Source of the DNA: Gyromitra esculenta
Lineage: Eukaryota > Ascomycota > Pezizomycetes > Pezizales > Discinaceae
DNA: 64,000 bases
Direction of reading: 5' to 3'
NCBI GenBank assembly: GCA_038503075.1
Contig: JBCAML010000001.1
Coordinates: 3,224,001-3,288,000 of the forward strand
Under the pieces are notes generated by a model, which was not told the origin of the DNA, did not search any database, and saw only the letters and a list, made by a program, of their open reading frames with translations. The translations under genes were made by a program, and so were the position numbers. Shown here in pieces: positions 45,676 through 58,076 of this stretch (its first letter is position 1; each line of letters begins with the position of its first letter).

Positions 45676-48600
45676 CAGACGACCTAACGAGCCATTATTT
45701 CGAGGTATTTGTGATTGACGGATACCTATCCCTTCCGTCGGACTGTGGTAAACGAATTGTGCCGACCGTGTGGTCAGACTCGCCAGAAAGCTGCGCAAGC
45801 AGCGGTTGAAAAAAATGCTTGTTTTTTCTATCATTTCTCTCTAAAAGCCTTTTGGGGTTAGCCATACTGACAAGAAGCCGTATAGATGATGCTCTTTCCG
45901 ATACCACTCGCATCTCAACTGTTCGATAACCGGCAAGCGCCTGCGCGTTACTAGTCCAACAGCTCGCTTTGCGACCTTTTACCAACTGCGTTCGCTTCCA
46001 CCCAGTGGCACCAACAAACGGACTGCTGGGAAAGTACCGCTTGGTAAAGAGATCTGTGATAATTTTCCTGTTGGAGGAAAAACTCCGTTAATTTACTTCG
46101 TGTAGGTTGGAATTGCTTATTCCCGACTTTAATTCCTCGTGGCAGAAAGATGTATACCACTTACTATTGTCTATTGGTCTAATACAGGGCACGTTACTTC
46201 ATGAGTTCCCTTTGTTTTTTTGTTTTTTTCTAACTGCTTTTTCTTCAACCTCCCTCATTCTCGTTCGTTCCAAGAAATCGTTTTCTCATTTCATCGTCAC
46301 GGGAATATTTTTCATGGGTCTATTGGTTACTATCATTGGACACAAACCCTACCATCTTTTTAAACTCCGAAGATTCCTTGATTATGTATGTCAATCCCTC
46401 AAGGATGCCCGAGGCCGAAAGAATACTTTCCCGTGTCACTTGTTGTCCGCTGAGTGGCTGATTGACTGGTCACTCGGTGACCACGTTCCCAGCTTGGTGG
46501 AAACCGCATACCTGTCTCTCGGGGGCGAATCGATAAGCGCTATGCATCTCGCCCGAACTGGTGTCATTGCAGCCACACGTTTCTATTCTCTTCTCCATGG
46601 ACGTCCTTTGGTTTAGCTCTTTGGTTGGAATATCACAGGTTTGAGATTAGGTATCATAAACCGTGCGGTAGGTACAATCTATTTGGTATTCATTGTGCTT
46701 CATGTTTCTGTCGGGGTGCACAAGTAAACTGTGACTGGAGGAGTGAGTACCTTTGTGGGTATCTTTGCGTATTAATTGGGATAGTGAGATGGCGGGAAAA
46801 AAAGAAAAGAGCCAAACAGAACACACCGGAGAGTGAGAATCCTTTGACGTTTGAAACATTACGGCAGCAAACGTAAGCAAAATAGTGCTTATCCGAAGTA
46901 TTGGGAACGGCGAACGTTCGGTTCTGGGGAAGCCGTGATGGGAACCATTATGTTGGTCCCCAACATAGTACACGATACATCAGTGTTTCTCACCCTTTTA
47001 CTTGGACGAGGTAATTCAGTGGGGTCCATGACCCCCTCCTCTTACGTTGCCAGTTTCGAAAAAAGGTCATATCCCTTGCACCAAAATCCGCAGGCACGGA
47101 TACCGGGTTTCGTTATTGTTTCTCCCAAAGGGATATGCGGGGAAACAATGTTGGAGTGACTGTGCCCAATAAACAGCGCGTACCGCGCTGTTTCCACGTT
47201 TCCCCCTTGTTGCTTCGCCTTTCTGGCCTCGTGGATACTTATCCAACGTTTGTACGCCGTCCCATGAAGCAAGGGATACATAGAGATAAGCTGCTTCTGG
47301 ATAGAACGGATCATAAGCATACGCGTGGCTAGAATACATGGCTAGAAGAAAAAGCTTCGTTGCTGTAATGGATGTTTTAGAAACTGTGAATATGTGGGGG
47401 CTTTTTAATTTTATTTTCATGTCCTATCACTATTATGAAGTCGCAACTTCCTATTTCGAGCAATTTGCAATCTGGGCAGATACGGTGTCGTCCCTATCCT
47501 CCCTGAGCTCAGCCCAAATAAGTCGTCATTTATGTCGAAAATTTGTTTAGATGCTGTCATGCAGCCCCGTATATATTGCCACTATGCCGTTTTTCCCTTG
47601 TCAGTTTGATGTGCACATCATCAAGATCAACTGCTCGGTTCAACCGACCAGAAATAGAACCCAACGCAAGAAATAAGTGAGGCTCACCAAAAAGCGAAAT
47701 TTAACCCCCTCCTCCCCATGACCACTATATACTGACGCCTTGTCGCTTGTGCGAGGGAAATAGTTACCCCTTGGGCCCTTACATTAGCAGAAGCGAGGTG
47801 TGAGTGCGCTTGCTGCACTATGCTTCACGGCGACACCGACCTGATCTCAAGAACTGGCCCTTCGTGATTTCAAATTAAAATTTTATTGTATTACCAAAAC
47901 CGAAGCTGATTCATCGCTGGGATCACTATAGCGCTTTAATCTGGTGTAATACGGAATAAATATCCAGTCAGAAAAAAAATTATGACCTCGACAAAAAAAG
48001 TTCAGACGGAATCGATTTCTAGTGGAGCCTCGGACCTGATTGTGAATCTGATGCGACTTTTTGGGAATGCCCTAGTCTCGTCTCGGATGTCGGGTCGGTC
48101 CACACACGTGGGCGTTTGACGCGAGAACCGCTTCAATTCGAAATCCTTTCGGAATGGGAAACCCGGACAAGCCCGCGTAGGCAGGTACGTGCTGCTCATG
48201 TCACCAAGCAACGCAGCTCAAAACGGATGCTGTTTGGCCGGGTCACCATTCGGATTTTAAGACATCCGAGAAAATGACGTTTTGCTGAGAGCCGCTGAAA
48301 AGAATTGAAAATTAAAAACGGGTTTGATCACGATACGATCGAGGTGTCATCATAACATTTCGCCTTCACAAAATTGATCATAGACTCCTCGCCAAAAAAA
48401 AGGGGACATCTTAAAAAAAAAATTTTAACAGAAGGGAAAGAAGGAAAAGAGAGTGCGCCAAATAAAAACCCCTGTAATGGACTCGAAAATCAAGGCATGA
48501 AAATTCAAAACCAGGAATAAATAAAATGAGAAGAACGTTGTGATGGGGCGTGAGGTTGAAGACGTGGGAGGAGGACGATGTCACGTGGTATGGGTTAGGA

Positions 48601-49232
48601 ACACCAGGGCGGTAGCGGGTAGGCGTTTCTTTATATGTCTTGACGTGATCACGGCTTTTGTATGATTATCTATCAGTAGTATCGATCGTTGTATTCATTT
48701 CAACACACTCTATTCCATGGTGCGCCACAAGGAGGAGAGGGTTTCGACCCCCACCTATTAGGCAGGCCCTACTCGGTCTGCTCGCCATCTAGACTATGAT
48801 ATCACTCGCAAGAGGCATCCTCCATGAGAGTCCGTCGACATGTCCTCCTACAAAGAAGGGAAAAGACAGATCTTGAGATCAACTAGTAGGCGCTCCGCTA
48901 CCGCCCGCTCGCAGCGTCCGAAAAGAATTTACTAGGCAAGGGGTCACTAGCCAAAAAAAATTTGTGACGGGGGTAAAGTTGGGTAACAGCCAAATCTACA
49001 TTTCGGAGGCTGCAACCTACGGAATTTAACACCGACAACTATAAATTACAGACTAATGTGTAGATAGAACAGCCACAAAATAAACAGCAGTGGTAGGTTG
49101 ATTGTGGGCTGGGAAATTGTGTTATTAATGAGGCATGGTTGCTGCCAAGGTTTACCCACGTCATAAACTTTATCTTATAGCAAGTAGAAGACCCAGCAAA
49201 CATTGATCAATCTTCGCCGCATTATGTTTGAT

Positions 49233-50768
49233 TCAACTCCCACTTTTCGCCGCCTTCATCTTCATCTGTTCCGCCCAGATTCGAGCTGATTCCTTGCCTT
49301 TCTCAGCTGCCTCTTGTCGAAGCCGTAGCACTGCCTCCTCTGCCTTTTTACTCTCCTCTAGCTCAGTCTCATTGCTTAGCTGCTTGTTTACCTCATCCAA
49401 CGTATCCCTCCGAGAAACTAGGGCTTGTATTGATTTAGGCTTCGCAGTAGCGGTTGCGGCAGTGGTTGATATCTTAGATGCTGTGGGAGGGGTGATCGAG
49501 CTTGTGCTTTTTGTGGCTGGAGGGCGAGAGGCTTGAGGATCAGATCCCTGCTGTTGATCTTTTTTGGCAACATTTTTCTCGAAGTGAGTTTTGAATCGTT
49601 CCTGAAGCTGTTGTTGCTTCTTGACTTCCTCCTTCTGTTTCTCTGCTTCTTCCATCCTTTTCTTCCTTTCTTCGCGTTCCGCAACTCTTTTTTTCATATG
49701 GGCATCTCCTGGAAGCTCGAAGGAAGGCTTGGTTAACGGTTTGGAGGACTTGATAGTTACAGGTGAACTTGAGAAAGAATTGTTCACGGTGCGAGATCGT
49801 GCAGGCTGTGGGCTGCCTATCTTGGGGGATGCCAGCCTCTGCAATCGCTTTTCGAGGGTCAGAGACCTTGAAATCGATGCGATGATGGGTTTATTGCTGG
49901 GAGGGTCGTGTGCTTTGTCTTTAGTATCCTGAGGAGTTTCGCAATCTATGAGTTGTGGTTCAGGTGATGCTTCTGCTCGTGCCGGCTCTTGTTTTTCCGT
50001 TTTGACTGACAAAGGCTTCGAGAACATCTTCTTTATAGATTTGGGTGTTGCGATTTTCCGAGGGGTGCTTCCATCAGTCCATCTTGAGATTCCCCTGAAA
50101 ATCTTGGTTGCTCCATCCCACTCATCCACCTAAACATCGTTCCCGTTAGGATTCTTTGCGAGGTGGGGAGTATTTAGCACTAAAGTTTGCTCACCTCGCC
50201 AATATCCTTGGTAACCTTCTTCCGGGGAGAGACCATCTTCTCGAACGAATCGTTTTTCTGTAAATCCAAGAGCCTAGCCTCCAATCCGGCGCCATGAACC
50301 TCTGGATTGAATTTCAGTCTTTTCCCTAACCCCTTCAATGTCGTTGCTGGTACTTTTATGGGAGTATTCGGCCCTTTCTCGTTGCTATTGTCTATATTGC
50401 TCGGATTAGGATCTCCATCTTAGAATAGAGGTAAGGTTCTAAGGGTTGAAACTTTTGTTTTCTAGTTCAATATCCTTCCTTTCGAAGTTCTTTGATCCTT
50501 TACTCCTGCTCTTTGCTGAACGACGACCATAAAATGCGTCTGCGTCTTTACAATCCTCATCGTTGTTTCGTCGTCGTTTAGACCCCGTAGTTGAAGCTGC
50601 CAGTGGAGTAGCTGAAGCAACAGCAAGAATGGTACCCATAGTAGTAGTTGTTGTTGTTGCAGGAGGAGAAGGAGAAGAAACTACAATATCCTCATTCGGA
50701 TCCTTCGTCAGCGGCTCTACTGTTACTGCAGCCTTACGGGCAGGCCGTGGATACGTCGTCCGGGTCAT
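49233..50768 (-). CDS. TPX2-motif coiled-coil protein, unnamed
   Basis: Exons 50768-50504, 50418-50195 and 50129-49233 (1386 nt, 461 aa). Not recognised as a named gene. The N-terminal third is low-complexity with a basic patch (SKRRRNN). Exon 2 carries 'KGLGKRLKFNPEVHGAGLEA' and SPRKKVTKDIGE. In exon 3 the segment SFELPGDAHMKKRVAEREER leads into a Lys/Glu-rich coiled coil and ERFKTHF; LPG-(E/D)-A plus a charged helix plus FK is the pattern of the TPX2 microtubule-associated motif. A role in spindle or microtubule binding is therefore a hypothesis. The C-terminus is another charged helix. The first donor (GTAAAG at 50503) was chosen because the alternative gives a 34-nt intron; both keep the frame. 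Confidence 0.7.
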
Positions 50769-51510
50769 TGCTTTGAGCGATGGGAACCGCAGATGTAGAT
50801 GCAAAGGCAGAAGAAACCGTCTAGGATGTATGATGTGATGTGAGGCCGAGAGACTTCTCTTGCTAAGCGGTGATGCGATGAGGTGGATATTTAGCAATCA
50901 ACAAACAAACAAGAAATCGGTTGCTCGATGGCTCCGCCAAGCCTTTGACGCCATCTAATCTGATAATCTCATCACATCCCAGGTCATCACATCTCACTCC
51001 CGAGGCATCTGCAGTCTCCCGCGAAATCCTAAAATTCGCTAAAAAGGAAAAAGAAAATCCCCATCTTTGAAAGAAAAAAAAAACCTCTGTTGATGCCGGC
51101 ACTAGGAGAAAAAAGAAAAAGAAAAACGAAAAAAGGAAAGAGCACGGAAACGAAAAAGAAAACTTCTCCAGGATCCAAGTAAAATTCTCCAGCTTGGGGT
51201 TTCCACAAGAAGCGTCCTACCGAGATTTCCTTATTGTTTGCCGCGGATCTTGTCCCTACGGCCACCAAACCTCACAACCTAGATTATGCAACAGTAACGA
51301 AAAAGAAATATACGGAGGGAAACAAAACAAATACGCATTCGATCATGAAGACATACTCAATGCGCTTCTCAGTTCCCGTAGGAGGCAAACCTTTGCGTGA
51401 ACATCTACGAGGCTTTCTTTACGCCGCCGAGATTTAATTGACCTGCTGGCCGCGGATCTCATCACCAAATCTCACCGCCACCGAGGCCCAGAACAATCCA
51501 ACAGGGGGAG

Positions 51511-51532
51511 AAAATAAAATAAAATAAAATAA
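51511..51532. repeat. (AAAAT)n microsatellite
   Basis: Four AAAAT units. No function seen. Confidence 0.85.
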
Positions 51533-51729
51533 TCTCTCGTAAGTCCATTAGCGAGAATAAAGAGAGAGAAAGGAAAAAATAAAAAAGTCGATCCCTCCGT
51601 CTCTAATTCCCATTCCCGTACGATAAAACGTCACCCAGTTACCGAGATCTCCACTTCTCGCTTGCCAGCCGCGAATCTGTAATCCACATATCCGATCCAT
51701 CGCACACACGCTTTTTCCAGAGCACTACG

Positions 51730-51960
51730 GGTGTCGGGGTAAGTCTGTCGCCGGGTGGCAGTGCGGGTAGGAGAAAACAAACTTTCCTCTAAACCCACAA
51801 CTCCCAGAGAGCCCTGGTGAGACCTTCTAGTGAGTGAAAGATGCTACACACTAGGTATCAGCCTACGTTAATTTGTAAAATCCTGAGGTCTAGGCAAGCT
51901 CAGGTCCCTCGAGAGAAGGGCTGCACCGCCACCTGGTGACAGATTTACCCCCGACACCTG
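51730..51960. mobile_element. 231-bp inverted-repeat element (MITE candidate)
   Basis: The left end (GGGTGTCGGGGTAAGTCTGT at 51731-51750, continuing CGCCGGGTGGCAGTGC) is matched by the reverse complement of 51923-51960 with few changes, giving terminal inverted repeats of about 36 bp. No clean target duplication is visible, so the superfamily is undecided. Confidence 0.7.
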
Positions 51961-52099
51961 TCGTACAGGATTAAAATGGGGCGTAATGTGGCACGGTAGA
52001 GGTATGAACAACTAAGAGATAGATATTTGAAATCCTACTGCTCACGCTTATCTTTCTGAAAAAGAACCGATATCGTATTCCGGGGATAGACGGGATACA

Positions 52100-52257
52100 C
52101 AGTCGTGCCTCGATATGCTGGATGCCAAGTCTCAGCAGGATTTCGTACGAGATAGCAAGGGATTCGAGATGGCGGATTAATTTTGGTGACCGAAAAAGAT
52201 TATGGTAGGGGGATCCGTACGAGATAGCAAGGGATCCGACATAGCGAGGTGCGACTG
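52100..52257. mobile_element. 158-bp pogo-type MITE
   Basis: Ends CAGTCGTGCCTCGATATG and, inverted, CAGTCGCACCTCGCTATG; CAG termini followed by CCTCG are typical of pogo/Tigger elements. TA follows the right end (52258-52259). Two identical 20-bp direct repeats, CGTACGAGATAGCAAGGGAT, lie inside at 52144-52163 and 52216-52235. Confidence 0.75.
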
Positions 52258-53923
52258 TAACAGAGATCCACCCCGTTGTGATTGATATCTCTCATGCCGG
52301 GGACGCACGGAGACAAGAGATTCAAGAACCCCTCCGCCGTGGTCGAAATCGACAATCACAATTGCGATCTCCAATTACTGTTGTTGTTCCGTTAGCGCTT
52401 TCGGTTTCGGCGCTTCCCCTACGTGTGGTTTATCCATTGTGGTAAGCAGATTGTTGGATGGATGATCGGGAACAGAGTAGAATTGGTGCAATAACCTTAT
52501 CGTAGTAAGAAGAAATAATTAAAGTTAGTGGTTTAGTAATTCGATATTCCAGATTTCTGAAAAAAAGTTCGGGCGAACATGTGGGCACTACATGTATTTT
52601 TTTTTTTAATCTTACTCTACTCTGCCTCACATACAGCGGGCGGGAGCAGTTACCTTCCGGTACCAAGGCAGTATGCAGCATAGAGTGCGTACATACCACA
52701 TAAATTGTGATATGTGTACTACCACCTCCATGGTAAACACATACCTTCACCGCACGACAAAAAAAACCCACCACCACCCCATGCTTCCAGCAACCGCAAA
52801 GGAACTTTCGTGCGTACAATACCCTCCAGAGACAGAGGGGGGGGCAGCAGCATCCATTGCCATCGCACCCAAACCAAAAAATTCCGAAACATGGAGAACT
52901 GAACCAGAACCATCATGCACGTAAGAAACAAATCACATTTTATCCGTAGGTACTTCTACAACAATAATACCACGACTGGGCGAAAATAAATAAATAAATA
53001 CAACATTAAAATTCGTTTCTTCTCCCGGTCGAATCGTTTCCCTTCCCTTCCCTCTTCCCGGTCAGCTAGAACACGCCCGTACCAAGAATTGCCTTCCCAC
53101 CTGGTACCTAGGTACCCACCTTCCTCCCCCAACCCTCCCTCTCTCGCTAGCCAGCGATGACCTGCATTGTATTGCACTACGCATCCATATTACGCTGTAC
53201 TGCTACCTTGACATTGGACGGAAAAAACTGAAAAAGGCGCCTTTTTGTGCAACTTGTGGCAAAGAAAGAGAAAGAGAGAAAAAAAGAAAAAAAGAACTCA
53301 AAAATAGAGTAACCCTAAATCCCATAGTCGAGATGTGCATGCAAGGGCAGAGCGGCGATAATGGGTAAAAACAGCCCCATTATTAAGTGAGGCCACCAAG
53401 AGGTCTCGAACGACCCCATGTTGAGGTTGCCAGTGCCACGAAACAACACACTCACCCCCAGCAAGTTGCTGCCTGCAACACAACACTATCGGATATCTTG
53501 CCGATATTGGCAGCCTTTTTACATTGTGCAACCCACTTCTGTAAACAAGGTAAAACAATGTTTGGTTGTAATGTGCGGAAGAGATCTGGTTCAGCAGGTA
53601 GATCGATTTGCGATCGGGCTGCATAAGCAACCGGGCGAGCAAGTTGAGCTGGATGGGGTACTTACTCCTGTGTATCTTAATCTAATTCTCCATATTTAGG
53701 CCCAACCAAAAAACACATGGTGCAAAATCGATTTCCTTAAAACGCATGCAAAACACAACTTATTACACCCAAAGCTAGTTAATAATAAAAAAATTCGGAG
53801 GAACCAAAAAATCTTTTAAGGGAGAAAGGTGGCTGGAAAGTGAAGGGAGAAAGTGGTTAAACTACAAATACATGAAACCTCACTTTCGATCGTAGTTCCA
53901 AATACCAAATCTACAGCTTTAGC

Positions 53924-56510
53924 CTACCTGACCCCTCTCACCAGCCCCTCGAAATATTTCCTGATATCCACCCCCGCTCCCGCGCCCGTTCCCGCGCCCC
54001 CAACCAGCCCCGCTGTCAGATCCGTTTTCTTTTCACCCGCCCTTCTTACTACGACCCCTTCCTCCCCTCCTTGAAGTCTCATCCAATTGATCCACCATCC
54101 CTTCGTACTCCTCGCACTCCTCTCTTGCTCAGCACGATCCCCCATAGTTTCACTCAGAATCCCTAGGATGAGCGTATGTACGTGGAAAGCATCGACCCTC
54201 GTCCACCCGTTCTGAAACTCTGGCCCAGCACTGGGCTCGGGGATCGGGGGGACAGTGGAGTGGATCATACGCGTAGAGGGATTGTAGAGGAGGTCGTAGG
54301 GAGGACGGTAGAGAGAGGAAGATGAGTATTTGAGGGAGCCTTTGCTAGGGGTATCTGCAATCTTGGAAAATTTAAGAAGGGGCTCGTAGAGAGGTAAGAG
54401 TTGGTGATGGAGGGTACGGTAGAAAGCTGGGGAGGTTAATTGCGGGGCGTAGGTCTCGAATATGAAGGCAAATATAAATGGGTGATTCTAAATGATGTCA
54501 ATGTTTAGATATCAATGTATCGATCAGACGAGGCCTTACCGTGTAGACAACGATTCTGAACTCCTCCAAGTCCAAATTCGGTTGTTTTATTATTCCTGCT
54601 TCACCACTCCTTTTTTTTTGCGCTGACGCATCAACCACCGCCAAATCTTTACTGGAGCTATCGTCGTCCGTTTTCTTCCTTCTTTCGGCCCACACAGTCC
54701 TGCTCGTGATCTTCCCGCTGGAATGCCCGCCCTCAAGATCATCATCCAGGTCTTCCGCATACAAGTCTCCTAAGAAGCCAATCACGAACCGCGCTCTTTC
54801 GTATTTTCTATTGCTATCAAGTTCTGCTTGCGTAATTTTGGAATCAACCGGTTCATTAGCCAGCTCAGGTATTGGGTCTACGTTGACCATTGGCGGTGGT
54901 GTGGCTTCTGGCTCAGGTGACGACGCAGTGGTAGCAGCAGCGCTTGTGTTTTCAGTTTGATTACTTTTCGTCGAACCGCCACTCCACCCAAACGTAAGCA
55001 AGTTCAAGATTCTAGCATTGGTGCTGCTGGAGTTCCTGCCTTGGCTAGATTCCTCTGCTGCGGCCTCAGGTGCCCTCCCTCTAACCTCACTGCTTGCTTC
55101 AGTATTCTCTTCTGTTGCCTTTGTTTCTTCTGAGGGCTTTAATTTCGATCCTGTGGGTGGTTGAGTAGCTTCAATTTCCTCTCTTGTGGGTCTAATTGTT
55201 GAAGTACTCCTCCTTGGGGAAGCTTCTGTAGAGCTATTGTCTCCCGAACTTCCAGCCTTGAATAGCCCCTTTGGCCTTTTTCGATTTTTCTTCCGCTTAC
55301 CCCCAGCGCTATAGCGGGTGGAAGCTTCATCGCCGTGCTGGTAGAGGTCGCCGATATATATTGATATATCTCTCACTGAGTGGGTTTCTAGGGCTCCTGT
55401 GCCAGGGAAGATGCATCCATCCTGTGGCATGATCAACCTAGGGCCTTTCACCTTTGTCTTTGGAACTGAAGTTGACATTGCGGCGGCAATGGATGCCCTC
55501 GCAGAATTCCCCCAGAACCAATATCCGCCCTGCCCATCACCTCGCTTCCCAGCACTATCCACATCCTTCAACTCTTCCGTGTAATCCCCAAACCTGAAAG
55601 TCACCATGTCGACCATCCCTCGTGCCTTTTCCTTCTCCACCCAACCCTTCAAGAACCTTCGCTCCCCTTCTCCAATTTCCTTCCCAGGCCTTCCGCCGAC
55701 CATCTTAATACCGCCATCTCCCAGAACAATGGTTGCGGGGGAGCCGTGCAGCATTACCTCCCAACGACCCCACGCCCAGCGTAGCCAGTATTTCTCGAGC
55801 CGCTTGCAAAAGGCAACTCGGCCAAGCTTGGAATAGTTTTGGGCGAAACCGCCATAGTGAAATCGGAATTGGTTGTATGCTTGTCGGATTTGGGCGAGGA
55901 GGACCAATGGAGGAGAAACTTCGCGGGAGGAATATTCAACGGTTGGAGGGTAGGAGGAAGGATTGTGAATGTATGTCAAGTCGATTTGCTATGTATGTTG
56001 TTTGAGTTAGCTCGAGGCACTCGTGAAGGATAGAAGAAGGAGGAAGGTACGAAAACGAAGTGGTAGAGGGGACAGATAGACAGACAGCGAGAATCCACCA
56101 GCCAGGTTCTTCGATTTCCAAGGTGACAATCCTCGCTTTCTGAGTTTCGATAGAGCTTAGGTTTTCGTTCTTTGAAAAACCGCTTGTCCGTATTAGCTAT
56201 GTAGAGCTCCTGCCACGTGGCTTTGGAGAGGTAAGGGGTGGGGGGGGGAAGCTTACCGGGCAAACTCGACAATTCCCTGGGCAAGGCCAATTTGTCTCAG
56301 CTTCTCGTTCGACGTCACGGCATTCCCTCTGCGAGAGGTGTAGAAGACGATCTGGTCATGGACGGATTCGTCGGTTGGGCCGAGGGAAGGGTTATAGATT
56401 GCGAGGGAGGAGAGAGTGGCGGGGGTGATGGTAGTGACGAGGGAGGATGGTGGAGGGAGTGAGGGGGGAGGATTAAGAGCAGAGGCTGAGGCGGGAGAAG
56501 AGGAGGTCAT
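53924..56510 (-). CDS. CCZ1: Vacuolar fusion protein CCZ1
   Basis: Exons 56510-56257, 56182-56086, 55988-54540 and 54487-53924 (2364 nt, 787 aa). Ccz1 pairs with Mon1 as the exchange factor for the Rab7 homologue Ypt7 in late endosome/vacuole and autophagosome fusion. The N-terminal longin-type domain shows LSSLAIYNPSLGPTDESVHD, DQIVFYTSR, NEKLRQIGLAQGIVEFAR, LEIEEPGWWILA, YSSREVSPP and 'GRVAFCKRLEKYWLRWAW' (residues 30-210). A long disordered Ser/Glu-rich insert follows. The C-terminal part has NHPFIFAFIFE, FYRTLHHQLLPLYEPLL, RMIHSTVPPIPEP and KGWWINWMR. Intron 2 has a GCTAAC branch site. Exon 1 starts at the first ATG, 276 bp from the divergent FMT1 start. Confidence 0.92.
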
Positions 56511-56786
56511 GGGAGAGCGAGGTCATTTGGGAGGGGGAGGAGAGGGGGAGGGGGAGGAGGGGAGCAGTGAAAGGGAGCCTGGATCGAGATTGAGGGATCA
56601 ATGTGATAGCTGCAGGATGACGATAGAGATAGCTGGCTAAAAAGAGATGGGTGACCGATAAAGTAGACCTGCCAACTAAGTCTTGGCGGGGAAAGAAGAG
56701 ACAACGTCATCCAACCACAACCACTGCTGCTACAACAACATCCACCCCTCTGCCCTCTATTCACACCCTCACCCAAATTCACTACA
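56511..56786. promoter_or_regulatory. 276-bp shared promoter of CCZ1 and FMT1
   Basis: The region between two divergent ATGs must hold both promoters. A purine-rich stretch lies on the CCZ1 side (56516-56575). No TATA box is evident. Confidence 0.55.
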
Positions 56787-58076
56787 ATGTTCCCATCTCG
56801 AATAGCCAGGCTCTCCAAGTCATCCATATTCAATACAACTCCTCTCTGGCCCAGCACATCAGTTCTTATCCACCAACGATTACGGTCCACTTCAACCAGC
56901 GAGCCTCTCCGAATCCTCTTCTGTGGCTCGGACCATTTTAGTGCAACCTCTCTCAAGGCTCTCCATGGAGAATATGCAGCACGTACAAGTGTCGTCGAAT
57001 CAATTGATGTGCTATGTAAAAAAGACAAACGTTCAGGTCGCAACTTAAGAACGCTGAAAGAAGGTATATCACGCCTAAACCCAAGTCATCCTCCTCATCC
57101 CCAAATAAGTAAAATAAAATAAAATCTTAGCTTCTCTGAAACTAGTCCCCATAAAAGAAGTCGCCCAATCCCTTGGTCTCCCTATTCACGAAATCGACCG
57201 CTTCAAGGATTGGAAAGTAATTCATCCCTCTCCTTTAGTCCCATATCCAAACTCACCCCTCAAGAGCTTCCAGTCACTCCCTCGGGTTACCCCCCCAACC
57301 TTATTGTTGCTGTCTCTTTTGGCCTTCTTATCCCTGCACGCCTAATCAAAGATGCTACCTATGGCGGTATCAACGTGCATCCGTCCCTCCTTCCAATGTA
57401 CCAGGGTCCTGCCCCAATATACCACACCCTCCTCGACGGTACCCCTATCACAGGTGTTACTGTTCAGACCCTTCACCCGAAAGAATTTGACAAGGGGATT
57501 CTACTACTGCAAACGAACCCACCAATCCCTGTTCCAGAGAAGACATCGTATCAGACGCTACACGACGCTCTTGCCGTGCATAGCGCCGAAATGTTGGTGG
57601 AGACCTGCAGAAAACGCTTGTTCTTACCGCCGATAAACCCCGTGGTGAATAACTACGAGCAGTCCCGCGCTCCAAAGATCGTACCGGATGAACACGCGAG
57701 GGTTGATTGGCGGGCTCTAACTGCGGAGGATGTGGAAAGAAAGTGCGGTGTCTTGGGCACCCTTTGGTGCCGATTCGGATCCTCGAAAGAGCCTGAGCTG
57801 TTGAGGAAAAAGAGGGTCATTCTCTCGGAAATCAGTAAAATTGATCTGCCGGAGGAAAATATCGATGGAGTAGAGGTACTACCGGGGGGCTTCGAGTACC
57901 TAAGGATGGACAGGCAGGAGTTACAAGAGGTTGAGATGTTGGTCATCAAGTGTAGCAAGGGTGGGGGGTGGATCAAGGCGGGCGGCATCAAGATGGAAGG
58001 GAAAACTCTTGTCAATGGGGGGGAGTGGGCGAGGAGCGTGAAGGATCAATTGAAGGGTCTAAGGATGTTTATATAA
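56787..58076 (+). CDS. FMT1: Mitochondrial methionyl-tRNA formyltransferase
   Basis: Exons 56787-57063, 57131-57216 and 57267-58076 (1173 nt, 390 aa). Formylates initiator Met-tRNA from 10-formyl-THF for mitochondrial translation. The Arg/Ser-rich acid-free N-terminus (about residues 1-38) is a typical mitochondrial presequence. The catalytic domain follows: LRILFCGSDHFSATSL, VPIKEVAQSLGLPIHE, LIVAVSFGLLIP, then GGINVHPSLLPMYQGPAPI with the Asn/His pair and the SLLP loop, and the FDKGILLLQ aspartate. The C-terminal domain is short and diverged. The second intron acceptor was set at 57266 (CAAGAG) because the nearer TTTAG breaks the frame. Confidence 0.92.

Larger units (their letters stand above)
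39841..49232. other. Long gene-poor region
   Basis: 9.4 kb without a supported gene. The first kilobase should include the Ecl1-like promoter. Contains an A-rich 7-mer repeat (40436-40468) and the second 133-bp MITE copy. The longest ORF (46107-46616, plus) lacks an early ATG and any family signature. No tRNA box pattern or LTR was recognised. Confidence 0.4.
50769..53923. other. Intergenic region with two MITEs
   Basis: Upstream of the TPX2-motif gene and downstream of CCZ1. Contains a TAAAA microsatellite (51511-51532), an inverted-repeat element (51730-51960) and a pogo-type MITE (52100-52257). No supported gene in the rest. Confidence 0.45.

Noticed and set aside
46107..46616. 169-aa hydrophobic plus-strand ORF
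   Set aside because: It begins at TTG with no early ATG, shows no recognised family and has no supporting splice sites.
50419..50452. A 34-nt intron (donor GTTTCA) in the TPX2-motif gene
   Set aside because: It keeps the frame but is shorter than any other intron here; donor GTAAAG at 50503 gives an 85-nt intron with the same phase.
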